Shown piece after piece: positions 10,501 to 19,256 of a DNA stretch of 64,000 nt. Positions within the stretch are counted from its first letter, which is position 1; each line of letters begins with the position of its first letter. The notes beneath the pieces were generated by a model. That model was given only the letters and a program-made list of their open reading frames with translations. It searched no databases and was not told the origin of the DNA. Origin of the DNA: Tritrichomonas musculus (lineage: Eukaryota; Parabasalia; Tritrichomonadida; Tritrichomonadidae); contig JAPFFF010000015.1 of assembly GCA_039105265.1 (NCBI GenBank), positions 2,852,001 through 2,916,000 on the forward strand, read 5' to 3'. A program made the translations under genes and the position numbers.

Positions 10501-11045
10501 CTTTTTATTATTTATCAGTGTCTGATTATCAAGAATCCAAAAAATATTTCATTAAGTCATTTTCCAAATTTTTTATGAACGAAAAATCGGAATACTATAA
10601 AAATGAAGTTTTTACATATTTTAAAGAATTTATTTGTGAATTGCCATTATTTAAAATGATTGAACAACAAAATTTTGAAAAGAATAACAATCAAGAAAAA
10701 ATCGATCAATTTTATATTAAAGAAAAAGAAGTGTTTATTCCACAACCAAAGAATAATTTTATTTATAATGGCAATGACAAAAAACATGAAAATGATGAAG
10801 AAGGAGATTCATGTAGAAAAGAAAGGTATTTTAATGATTTGGAACAGTTCTTTGAATTTGCAATAAGTAATTATAAAGAATTTTTTATAACCTCTATTAA
10901 ACAAATTCTTCAGGAAATGGACAAAAAGTTATACACTCCTCCTTATAGGATTTTGTTTGGTAGAATAAATATTATAAAGCCAAAAAAGCAAGAAAACGGA
11001 ATTAAAGGAATTAATGAATGTTTTTATGATGGATTTTTTGAATAA
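7593..11045 (+). CDS. protein kinase with C-terminal Sel1-like repeats
   Basis: One frame of 1150 codons from ATG 7593. A TKL-like kinase domain covers about residues 245-480. Visible landmarks are the catalytic loop HRDIKTDNI (about 360), SDFE instead of DFG (about 379), the activation-segment end MSPEQF and SSDIYSFG. The glycine-rich loop is poorly kept. Residues about 545-800 hold at least seven Sel1-like repeats with the pattern A-K-x-Y-[FY]-x-x-[SA]-A, N-x-x-A-x-x-x-L-G, x-Y-x-x-G-x-G-V; further helices of this type lie at 860-935. Sel1 solenoids are protein-binding scaffolds. Kinase-Sel1 fusions are common in amoebae and trichomonads. Activity is uncertain because DFG is DFE and the P-loop is weak; it may be a weak kinase or a pseudokinase scaffold. 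Confidence 0.88.
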   Translation: MERIPFQDIPEEYEEMKNQIFKKTLDIVPLYSKFKFSYINLSIYNETNANNNNFNNPKQEENDILYSYLKRYRFIVYHIPDLKKINDNDTKNLAKCAIICVEEICLIIEFDSPSIVLETIDKLKKKGNICISTKESDDIIEEINSYYYYFINKIKNNIFVKATIKPMSLFIIRRFFYPTDYFRDPSFFIFDLNKKSKEQEMKEILVNISESHNLTETDYDQVSAINKLAKFKYRRNENFNFKFNANDFIILRIINSKDGAFFKLVIHIKKLHVFMMKEIFKEFEHEDNFVRHYSHHCITKFYGFVTKNSKTVGYIYEFLSNGTLNSLIKHHSSQINENFILLTIIRLCQAIEYLHSNSLIHRDIKTDNIILDHDFIPYLSDFETIRDLTDDEIITMDFGSENFMSPEQFKGDPISYSSDIYSFGIVIKTLLKQCQNEIFVNGGIAKLCSQIYESCVKDSPDERITIVNIKIIIKNYINSIDFSYLYEIYLLNKMNVINFTLEFISLNEDDCENKFIYRAIQNFNSFYSFLLNNPSESDQANEIGNMFFQNNDYLKAKKYYKMSADMKNSDGQVNYGILYYYGKGVKQDFLEAKKNFELAADQNNISAYNYLGNLYENGLGVQKNYFKAEKYYQLSAKQKDQHGLTYLGNIYFNGYVGKDYLKAKYCFELAAAQNNLDANYYLGKMYYYGFGVRIDYKKAIEYLEIVSHINSYASRLLGKIYFQGKGAQPDYMKAKHYFELSASLNDSEAMVKLGKMYLEGKGVEKNLLKAKEYYELAIKYKNPNAMYFLSQFYSTEDSLGIDVSKSINCLLKCIQIHFEKHNLFRPLTKNYFSTFLYNKYFYHSNNDLGLIYLIEFQDIEKADKYIKEAAYGEYPFGQSNLGLLNYFYYHNLFHAKYMFQKASKQKFAIAEYNLGFLYEQSNIIEESIEMYIKASNDEDEPFIFRNKSYEDKRLNISKAFIICFTDLKLTFYYLSVSDYQESKKYFIKSFSKFFMNEKSEYYKNEVFTYFKEFICELPLFKMIEQQNFEKNNNQEKIDQFYIKEKEVFIPQPKNNFIYNGNDKKHENDEEGDSCRKERYFNDLEQFFEFAISNYKEFFITSIKQILQEMDKKLYTPPYRILFGRINIIKPKKQENGIKGINECFYDGFFE

Positions 11046-11205
11046 TGCACAAATCCATGTTGATATATTTGATAATAAATATTAAATTTAAACAATTTTT
11101 CCCAAAAAAAAAAAAAAAAAAAAAAAAAAAAAGCAGTGCACATTCCCAATAAAACAAACATTTAATTTATATCTATATTGATAAGCTATATCTTTTAAAC
11201 TTTTT
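11046..11205. other. intergenic with long A run
   Basis: An A run of nearly 30 bases starts about 60 bp after the kinase stop codon. Similar runs follow several other genes here. No gene is visible. Confidence 0.6.
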
Positions 11206-11209
11206 ATTT

Positions 11210-11575
11210 GACCAGTTGGACTTGCAACATTGATGCTTGCAAAAGCACTTGGAGCGAATTAATTGATTGGAGCTGAAATGAATGAATTACGAATTTACTT
11301 GAATAAGAAACTTATTCTTGTTCATCGTGCATTCAAGCCAGGACTAGAATGTCTTCAAGAAATCTTTAAAGGTACAGGATGCAATAAAGTTGAATGAGTT
11401 CTTGACGATTGACTGTTCATTTTACGCGTGATTCGGGAAGAATTGCATTTGTTGGAGAAGAGAATTTTTTATTCATTCCATCCAGATATTATTCGTGAAC
11501 AAAAGACCATACATGGCTCATGAGTTATTTCTCTTTGGAGAATAGAAGAACTTGTTGAACGATTAATTTGATGGA
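11210..11575 (+). pseudogene. zinc-type alcohol dehydrogenase relic
   Basis: Plus-strand codons read PVGLATLMLAKALGAN, then HRAFKPGLECLQEIFKGTG, GRIAFVGEENFLF, PSPDIIREQKTIHGS and SLWRIEELVERLI. This is the Rossmann and C-terminal part of a medium-chain zinc alcohol/threonine dehydrogenase: the G-x-V-G-L nucleotide-binding turn, the AKALGA helix and the late GS strand are all recognisable. Several stops and at least one frame change break it, and the N-terminal catalytic zinc domain is absent. No intact copy is in the window. The family is often of bacterial origin in trichomonads, which I state as background rather than from this sequence. Confidence 0.75.
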
Positions 11576-11860
11576 TTCTAAAATTGATTAAAAGTATTTT
11601 TGGCTTATTATTTTATTCTTCTTATTTTTTATTTGCTGATATATCATTTTAAAACTATTATTAACAGAATAAAATCAAATTTAAATGTTCAATTTATTAT
11701 CAAAACAAAATGCAATCTAAGAAATTCACATTTATCTAATTTTTCACCTAATATTTTACATGAATATTTAAATGGCGTAATGATATTGCTAATTAGAATT
11801 AATAATTTAGACGATTTTTATTTTCAATAGTTTATGATTTTATCGGTTTTTTATAAAATA

Positions 11861-13033
11861 ATGGATAAAAAGGAATTTATCCAAAATTATGTCAATAACA
11901 TGAAAAAGATTCAAGAAATCATTCTTGATTTTCTGGAAAACAATGCTACTTATGAAGAATTTCTCCGAAAATTTACGATCTCGTTGAATAATGAAAAGAT
12001 TAGAGAAAATCGAAATGATTTGAGATTAGTACTTCGTATTATTTCACACATTGCTGCTTATCATTACCGAACTAAAGGATTTTTCGATAAAATAGGAGAA
12101 ATCCTTTTGCTTTTAAAGGACGAAATAACAAGTTTTTACACGCAATTTGAAATTTATGACATTTTTGAAAAATGCTCTCCGATTCTTGTTTTTCTCTATG
12201 AAAATAAATTTATAGAACCAAATTCAGAATCATTTGAAAGGCTGTTTCGATTAGATGGTGACTCATATAAATACTTTATCCCACAATTCAAATCTTTTTT
12301 TGACCATTTAGAACTTGAAAAAGTGAAAAAAGAATACTCACAAATGGATATTGATCTGGAATTATTTAAATCAAAGCAAAAAATCGGTGAAAATGATTCA
12401 TATATCTGTCAGTTAATTCGTGATGATTCAGTTGAAGAATTTATTGCTTTTGTCAATCGATCAAATTTGTCACTTCAGAATGAAAAAATTAAAAAATCAA
12501 TTTTTGAGACAAATCTTGATTTAATTGATGATGAAGAAATGACTTTAATTAAATATGCAGCATTCTTTGGATCAATTCAAATCTTTAACTATTTAAGAAT
12601 GAATGGGGTTGAAATGAAACCAGAATTATGGAACTTTGCAATTCATTCAAATAAGCCAGAAATGATCCATCTTCTTGAAGAATTACATGTTGAACCAGAA
12701 CAAAGAGACTTCTATGAATGCTATTTTAATGCTGTCGAATACCATCACAATAATATTGCTCGTTATTTACACGATAATTTAATGAATATTGATGATAAAT
12801 TTGAGAAGCAATTTTCTGAAAAACTTCAATTTTATAATTTTTCAATTTTCGCAGATGAAATTCAAGACGATCCAGACATCTTAACAAATGTAAATAAAAG
12901 GAAGATTTTGTTTTATGAATTGTGCGAAAATGATTGTTATACGCTTGTTGAATATTTATTAAATAATGTTGAAATTGATGTCAATGCAAGAATAATTTTA
13001 AATCAATATTTTTTTATACAGTTTTTTTTTTAA
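11861..13033 (+). CDS. DUF3447/ankyrin protein, first coding block
   Basis: A frame from ATG 11861 (or 11834, nine codons earlier) encodes the N-terminal helical region and DUF3447 domain of a trichomonad ankyrin protein. Landmarks are KQKIGENDSYICQLIRDD, SIFETNLDLIDDE, KYAAFFGSIQIFNYLRMNG, LWNFAIHSNKPEMIHLLEEL and NAVEYHHNNIARYLHDNL. The last ankyrin-like unit, FYELCENDCYTLVEYLLNNV then EIDVNA, runs into AT-rich sequence and a stop. Later ankyrin repeats continue as separate blocks to 14886. The protein is probably a cytoplasmic adaptor; partners are unknown. The closest relatives here are 57763-58854 and the relics at 1455 and 17677. The true gene may reach 14886 if the spacers are removed from the RNA. 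Confidence 0.75.
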   Translation: MDKKEFIQNYVNNMKKIQEIILDFLENNATYEEFLRKFTISLNNEKIRENRNDLRLVLRIISHIAAYHYRTKGFFDKIGEILLLLKDEITSFYTQFEIYDIFEKCSPILVFLYENKFIEPNSESFERLFRLDGDSYKYFIPQFKSFFDHLELEKVKKEYSQMDIDLELFKSKQKIGENDSYICQLIRDDSVEEFIAFVNRSNLSLQNEKIKKSIFETNLDLIDDEEMTLIKYAAFFGSIQIFNYLRMNGVEMKPELWNFAIHSNKPEMIHLLEELHVEPEQRDFYECYFNAVEYHHNNIARYLHDNLMNIDDKFEKQFSEKLQFYNFSIFADEIQDDPDILTNVNKRKILFYELCENDCYTLVEYLLNNVEIDVNARIILNQYFFIQFFF

Positions 13034-14886
13034 TTAATTTCTCATGGCATTTCAATAACTATTCATTCAATTCCTTTTTTATCTTTATTTTAAATGATGT
13101 TGATAATATTTAAATTTTTTTATTACATTACACACATTGTGATATTTTTAATGATATTTCAAAAAAATCTTTATTTTTAAATTGGATTTCTTTTTCAATT
13201 CTTTTTTATTACATTCAAATCATGCTTTTTTGTATGTAATTTGCACGTAATTATTAGTTTCATGAAATTTGAAAAGCCAAATAATTTCATAAAATTACTA
13301 TTTTTTATTTTTATGTAGATGAAGTGATTTCATTCTCTATTTTTTTTTATCATATTTCAAATTAAATATTTGTTTATAATATTCAATAATACATAAATTT
13401 TGATGAAGTTTACTCTTAATTATTAATATGACGCCATTATATGTTGCAACAAAAAGAGGCAATAAAGAAATTGTGGAACTTTTATTATCGAGACCAGATA
13501 TTGATATTAATTTAAAATCAGTTTTTAAAATCCGAATGATTTAATATCATTTCAAAAAAAAGATCATATTTAATTTCATTTCAATGTAATTGATTTAAAT
13601 TATATTTTCAATATTTTTGTTTTTATTCAATTTATAAACATATTTTTTCTAATTACGTTATTATAAAATTTTTGTCATGACATTTAAATTCAATGTTTCA
13701 TTTCATTTCATTTTAAAAATTGAATAGAATTTTGATTTATTTTTGATACAATTTTAAAATTATATATTTAAATGAAGTGGCTCCTTTTTTTGCCTCTTTT
13801 GAAAGAGAAAACATAGATATAATTCGTCTTTTCATATCAAAAGGAATTGATGTGAATGCAAAAAAGATTTCAATTAAAATATGTTTGATATCATTTTACA
13901 TCTAATATTTCAATGAAATTTATGATATCTATTTAATTATATTTAACAATCAAAAATTGATGATATTTAACGAGAGATTTTTATGGCTTTTTTAATTTCA
14001 TATTAATAATGTTTTGCTCGCAATTTTTTTTATAAAATAATTTTAAAATACATGTTTTTGTATTTCGTTTTCGATACCTTCTTTTTTATTATATTCATTT
14101 TAAATATTTTAAATGAAATTACAAAAATGATTTTCATCATTCTCCATTGCAAGCTGCTATTTTTACACGAAATCAAAATATAGTTAAACTTTTGTTATCA
14201 CAACAAACAATAGACATCAATCAAATGGATATTTTGCAATTGAAAATCTTTTATACAATTTTTTCATGCTTTTTTATCACATTTAAATATTATTTATATT
14301 TATTTTATTTGAATATTCGTAATTTTATCATATTGAAAATGATTTCTATTTTAATGATGTTTTAAAAATTTTTTTTCAAATAAAATTTCACCTTTATATG
14401 TTGCTGTCGATAGAGAAATCCCAGAAATAGTAAAAATGCTTTTGGCAAGACCAGAACTTCGAATTAATAAAATAGTTGTTTTATTTCATTATCATTTAAA
14501 GAGTCAACACAAATATTATTTTTTATGGAATTCATAAATAATTTCTTTTTCATGATGTTTGTAATATCAATTTTTTCATGAAATTACCAATGCTATTATA
14601 TTTATAAAATTCATAATTTTATGATTTCAAAGAATTAAAAAAAATATAGCTTATGAAACTGTACTGCATCATGCAGTTGAAAAAGGATATATTGAAATCA
14701 TTAAACTTTTATTAAATCATAAAAAAATTGATGTCAATATAAAAAATGAAATTGTAAATTTATTTTTTAATAAAATCGCTTTTATCAATTCATGATTTTT
14801 GCGAAATATTCTTTTGGCATACACCACTTGAACTAACCGATGATGATAATATCAAAAAATTATTTACCAAAAAGTTCCCTAAATAA
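13034..14886 (+). other. six single ankyrin-repeat blocks separated by AT-rich spacers
   Basis: Blocks begin at about 13428 (TPLYVATKRGNKEIVELLLS), 13777 (PFFASFERENIDIIRLFISK), 14132 (SPLQAAIFTRNQNIVKLLLS), 14388 (SPLYVAVDREIPEIVKMLLA), 14649 (VLHHAVEKGYIEIIKLLLNH) and 14819 (TPLELTDDDNIKKLF). Each runs from the TPLH-type turn to the IDVN-type end of one ankyrin repeat and then gives way to stop-rich AT sequence. Spacers are about 440, 250, 255, 150, 175 and 65 bp. Frames differ between blocks. The last block ends with a TAA at 14884-14886, like a real C-terminus. This is either the spacer-containing rest of the gene at 11861 or a repeat-phased relic of it. Confidence 0.7.
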
Positions 14887-15110
14887 ACACGTAATTTTCT
14901 TATTTTTTATTATTATTCTTTTTCTTCTTTTGCTTTTTATTTCTGAGAAAAAAAAGTTAAAAAATCGTAATAATAATGTTTTTCATTCCACAAAAATAGA
15001 TGATTTTTTCACCTATATATTCAATTTAAAAAATATTTTTTACATTTTTATATGTATTATAATCATAAAAATTTATATTATTTATCATTTATCTTTTTTC
15101 ACAAATTAAA
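14887..15110. other. A+T-rich intergenic
   Basis: T-rich low-complexity sequence between the last ankyrin block and the Sel1 relic. The apparent frames here are only F, I, L and K runs and are not convincing as genes. Confidence 0.6.
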
Positions 15111-15141
15111 AGATCCAAATTATTATATTTCACATTCTCAA

Positions 15142-16407
15142 ATGGCCCCCAGACGTTTCCCAATTAGAATGCAAAGAACATCACCAAAAAGTAATAATAA
15201 TTTTTTATTACCATTTGAACCTCGATTGGACAATTCACCTTTTCCAAATATGAAAAAACATTCGTCTTTATCATAATAAATTCAATAGAAAGCCTTTTGC
15301 TTTCGATGATTTCAATAAAAGAGAATTTTCTGAAGAAGAAAAAAAAATTTCGCAAGATAACATTGAATGTTTGAAAGAAAAAGCAGACAAAGGTGAACTC
15401 GACTCGGTTTACAAGTATGGATTAATGCTAAAAAGTGGTAAGAATGTGCCTGTTAATAAGAAAGAAGCCAAAAAATACATCAAGATTGCTGCCAACAATT
15501 GAAATACCGATGCAATGGTTAAATATGCAAATATGCTCATTGAAGAATACCACACTAAACCAAATAAAGAAGAATTGCTTGAAACACTCAAAATTCATGC
15601 TGATAACGGTGATCCAAGAGCGATGTTTTTCTGTGGCACTTTATTTTTTTCAAATTAAGAAGAACCATTTGATGAAGCAGAAGGAGCACGCTATTTCAAG
15701 AATAGTGCAGATAATGGTTATGTTGAATCTATGCCCCGTTATGCCATGATTTTGGATTATGTAGTTGGAGTCCCTGTTGATGAAACAGAAGCAGCACGTT
15801 ACTATAAAATGAGTGCTGATAATGGCAACGTTTCATCAATGTTCATTTACTCGCTAAAGTTAAAAAAAATGGAGAAGGAGTTCCCGTTGATTATGAAGAA
15901 GCAGTACATTATTTAAAAATGGGAGTTGATAGTGATGATCCAAAATGCTTGAACAATTACGGTGCTTGCTTATTATTTGGAACTGGTGTTCCAATTAATA
16001 AAGATGAAGCAGCTCGATATTTCAAGATGGCAGCTGACAAAGGTCTAATCTTTGGAATGATGAATTATGCAAGAATGGTTTTTCATGGTGATGAAATTCC
16101 TGTTGATAAGCTAGAAGCACAAAAATATAATGAAATGGCAATTTCAAAAAAAGATGTTGAAAAAATTTATCAATATGGAAAATTGTTTGACAATGGTGTT
16201 GAGTTTGATGTCGATAAAAAAGAAGCTGCAAGGATTTTTAAAATGGCAGCTGATTCAGGGCATGCCAAATCAATGTATAAGTATGGTTTTATGAGGCTGA
16301 CAGGCGATGGAATCCAAAAAGATAAAACTGAATCTGTTCGATACTTACAAATGTCTAGTGAAAAAGGTAATCTCGATGCTCAAAGCGTATTAAAATCTTT
16401 GGAATAA
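15142..16407 (+). pseudogene. broken Sel1-repeat protein
   Basis: Starting at ATG 15142 (MAPRRFPIRMQRTSPKSNNN), the plus strand encodes a Sel1-repeat protein split over several frames. Repeats include ADKGELDSVYKYGLMLKSG, SADNGNVSSMFIYSLKL, MAADKGLIFGMMNYARMVFH and MAADSGHAKSMYKYGFMRLT, each with GxxVPVDKxEA-type linkers. The last segment (15919-16407) is clean and has four repeats. Frame changes lie near 15275 and at an eight-A run near 15863, and in-frame stops lie near 15500 and 15656, so I count about four lesions. No kinase domain precedes it. Some homopolymer changes could be sequencing errors, but the in-frame stops argue for a true pseudogene. The DHHC gene starts 21 bp downstream. 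Confidence 0.75.
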
Positions 16408-16427
16408 AAAAAGATTAGATTATTTTT

Positions 16428-17465
16428 ATGATTTCCCTAGAAATAGATGAAAAAATACCTTATATTAATAGACCAAATAAGTATTCAATATTAAAAATGC
16501 GAATATTCCATTGCACAGCTGTTTATACATCTAGTTCTTTTTTTGTTAGATTTATCATATTCTTCATTTTTGGTGGTTCCCAATGTATTGACATTTTTTG
16601 CTTTTTTATTCCATTATACAAATCAACTCAAAAGATATCTTTTTATACGCTTGCATCTCTATGGGGTCTTCTTACATTGCTTTGGATCTGGTCATATATT
16701 GTCACCTGCTGGATGGATGCTGGTAGTGTTGAAGAAGCTCTTTATAATCTTGGCTATGTTGACAAAAAAGGTCAAATTAAAGCAGATATTGAATTACCAC
16801 CTGAAATTCAAAATCTTCCACGTTGTGAAAAGTGCCAATTACCAAAACCATTACGAACACATCATTGTTCACAATGTGACAAATGTTATTTTCGATTTGA
16901 TCATCATTGTGATGTTGTGGGGAACTGTGTCGCCTACAGCAACATTAAAGCATTCATTCTTTTTCTATTTTATTCATCCATTCTTCTTTTTTTATCCGTT
17001 GCAACTGCAATTGTGACATACACAAAAACAGACAAAGTTAAATTGTCTATACTTTTGATGGCTTGCATTTTGGGCTTCTTCTTAGGAATGGTGATCTTCG
17101 TCTTCGCTTGCACTTTTCTGCCCGAGGTTTGCTGCAATAATAGAACAACTTTGGAAAGAATATCTGGCGAGCCTCCTAAAAGGTTCAACGTTGGAATCTC
17201 AAAAAACATCAGGCAAGTTTTTGGTCGGTGCTTTTTACTTTGGATTTTTCCAACGAGGCCAAAAGTCGACGGATTTACTTGGTCCGCTGTTTATTCTCAT
17301 AGTCATGAAACCGTTGAAAGCAGCAATAAGAAAACTGAGACAAATGGTGATGCTAATGATCATTGTTTGATTGAAAATATTGATAAAAAAGAAAACTTGA
17401 ATGACCAAGAAATTGTTAATAATAACAATGAATCTTTGACTATTCCTTTGAATCCAAAACTGTAG
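16428..17465 (+). CDS. DHHC-type protein S-palmitoyltransferase
   Basis: A 345-residue membrane enzyme that moves palmitate from palmitoyl-CoA to protein cysteines. The cysteine-rich domain starts near residue 130 with CEKCQLPKPLRTHHCSQCDKC, and the DHHC catalytic tetrad (codons 16899-16910, residues 158-161) follows, then VVGNCVAYSN. Four hydrophobic segments surround it in the usual order: about 30-60 and 71-93 before the domain, 175-200 and 205-230 after it. The C-terminal tail is polar, rich in N, E and K. Length and topology are normal for the family, so it is likely active in Golgi, plasma or endosomal membranes. The start at 16428 is the first ATG after the upstream relic. Confidence 0.93.
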   Translation: MISLEIDEKIPYINRPNKYSILKMRIFHCTAVYTSSSFFVRFIIFFIFGGSQCIDIFCFFIPLYKSTQKISFYTLASLWGLLTLLWIWSYIVTCWMDAGSVEEALYNLGYVDKKGQIKADIELPPEIQNLPRCEKCQLPKPLRTHHCSQCDKCYFRFDHHCDVVGNCVAYSNIKAFILFLFYSSILLFLSVATAIVTYTKTDKVKLSILLMACILGFFLGMVIFVFACTFLPEVCCNNRTTLERISGEPPKRFNVGISKNIRQVFGRCFLLWIFPTRPKVDGFTWSAVYSHSHETVESSNKKTETNGDANDHCLIENIDKKENLNDQEIVNNNNESLTIPLNPKL

Positions 17466-17676
17466 CTGTCATTTTAATTCGCATTCATTATGCGATGTTA
17501 TTAATACAAATCATTTGAATTTGTATCCTTTCTATGATAATTGATGTTTGTTTTATATAAAATTTAATTAAAAAATAAAGATTTATAAAAAAAATCAAAT
17601 GGAAAAAAAGCTTTATTTAAAAAATTTAAATTAAATAAAGGTAGATAGATGTTATTAATGATAATTTTATCGGAAT

Positions 17677-18070
17677 TTAGTATTTTAACAAATCTAATAA
17701 AGAACAATTATTTTGAGCAAAGAATGGATGCTTACAAAGTTGATTCATGCATATAAAGTGGCAAATTTGTCTGATTGAATATGAAAATCGGTTTGTTTCA
17801 AAAATTGAGTAATTTATATAAATATCAAGTGGCAAATTTGTTTTTTCAGCAAAAGTTATAAATTCTACAATTTGGTTGAATCGAATTAATTTGCACGAAC
17901 AATGATCATTTTCTCCTTCTTTTCTTTTGGTAAAGAAATCATCATCAACTTCTTTCTTTAAATTTTCTATAAATTCATCGTCTTCAGAAGTTTTGAAGTA
18001 TTTTTTAATGTTCTCTTTGGTGAGAAAAGGTTTGATTTCTGGTTGAAAATACTGACAATATCCATGATTA
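17677..18070 (-). pseudogene. DUF3447-family fragment
   Basis: A short minus-strand frame contains RKEGENDHCSCKLIRFNQIV, EFITFAEKTNLPLDIYINYS and IFETNRF. This matches the segment KGENDSCLCEIIRNDDIDEF and SIYETNSF of the protein at 57763. Only about 130 codons remain, with no ATG at the head, and the conserved AFFGSIQI part that should follow is missing. It is best read as an internal piece of a lost ankyrin/DUF3447 gene. Confidence 0.65.
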
Positions 18071-18084
18071 CATGAAATTGCCAA

Positions 18085-18414
18085 CAGTAGTTAGATAAAG
18101 TTTATTTATGGGCTTCGTCAAAAAAAAAAACCAAACTTTTTCTTACTATTAAACTAGAGCTAATCTGAGATGTGAATATATGGTCTTTAACAGTTTGAAA
18201 GGCAAAATATAATAGAGCTGCAAATTGGAGCTTATAATTACTAATAAAATTATATGAGTTAATTGAATATTCAAAAGTTTACAAAAAAAAAAAAAAGTTT
18301 GTTGTCCCTTAAATTAATGATAAATTTATTTATATCAATTTTATAAAAAAGATTTGATATAATTGTATAAGATTTTATTAGGTATTTAGTAAATTAACAA
18401 TAAATTTATAAAAA
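18085..18414. other. A+T-rich intergenic
   Basis: Contains two A runs (about 18121 and 18281) and nothing else I can support. Confidence 0.55.
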
Positions 18415-19053
18415 TTATTCTTTGAAAATGTTAATCAAATCTGAAAACTTGTCAATCTTTTCGATGTACTCTGATACTTTTCCAAATCCGTAGGTTGCCC
18501 ATATAAAAGGAACGCCGGCTTCTTTGCAAGCATCAGCATCGCCTTGTGTATCACCCACATAAACTGGAGATTTTAATCCATTTCTAGAAACAAGAAGTTT
18601 AATATTTTCGGCTTTTGTTTTTTGGGTTCTACCGAAGCATTCAAAATCTTTGATGAATGGAGTTAGCCCAGTTTTTTGCATTGTAAGTTCAATGTATCCA
18701 TTTTGGCAGTTACTAACAATATAAAAATTTTGTGTGGCGGAAAGTTTCTTGATTGTATCGAAAACACCTGGATATGTAATATCTTTTTCATTTTCAGCTA
18801 AAGCTTTTTCTTGTTCTGCACAGCAGTTTGCAAGAAGTTGATTACGATCTTGGTACGAAAACTCTGGCCAGAGATCTGCAGCGATTGTATCCATAGTTTT
18901 TCCAAATTCTCGTTGAAGAATTTCTGCGGTAACTTTTCGGGCTCCTGTTCCAGATTTATCTATTGCAGTATTATACCCTTCAGCAGCAATTCCCGTAGTA
19001 TTCCATATTGTTCCATCAACGTCAAGGATAATACCATCAAATCTTGTTTTCAT
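18415..19053 (-). CDS. HAD-superfamily phosphatase (phosphoglycolate phosphatase-like)
   Basis: A soluble hydrolase of about 212 residues. Motif I is DVDGT with the nucleophile Asp near residue 11, motif II is IVSNCQNG, the motif III lysine is in RTQKTKAENI, and motif IV is VYVGDTQGDADACKEAG. The helical cap between motifs I and II matches subclass I (Gph/YqaB-like). Such enzymes remove phosphate from small metabolites such as phosphoglycolate or sugar phosphates; the substrate cannot be read here. The frame opens at ATG 19101, but the second ATG at 19053 puts motif I at the normal distance from the N-terminus. The sequence looks bacterial-like, so lateral transfer into the lineage is possible. 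It is divergent from the transporter at 19257. Confidence 0.88.
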   Translation of the reverse strand: MKTRFDGIILDVDGTIWNTTGIAAEGYNTAIDKSGTGARKVTAEILQREFGKTMDTIAADLWPEFSYQDRNQLLANCCAEQEKALAENEKDITYPGVFDTIKKLSATQNFYIVSNCQNGYIELTMQKTGLTPFIKDFECFGRTQKTKAENIKLLVSRNGLKSPVYVGDTQGDADACKEAGVPFIWATYGFGKVSEYIEKIDKFSDLINIFKE

Positions 19054-19256
19054 TTTAATCGTAAATGTGGTTATCAAATTTTTTTTTATTTCACATATCA
19101 TATATTTAAATTGCTAGATTGTTTAACTGATTTATTTGATTTTTTTATTTATACTGATTAATTTAATAACAAAAATATATTTTGTTTATAGAGTTATAGT
19201 ATTATTTAAAAAGATATTTATATATTTAAAATTCAATTTAATTTTTCCAAAATAAA

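Noticed and set aside
11105-11132. Long A runs as tails of retroposed SINEs or processed genes
   Set aside because: They occur in both orientations next to many genes, without adjacent short repeated modules or target duplications that I could find.
13034-14820. Plain GT-AG introns between ankyrin blocks
   Set aside because: Some junctions have GT and AG nearby, but at least one spacer has no AG near its 3' side and none shows the Trichomonas GTAYGT or ACTAACACACAG signals, so I do not annotate introns.
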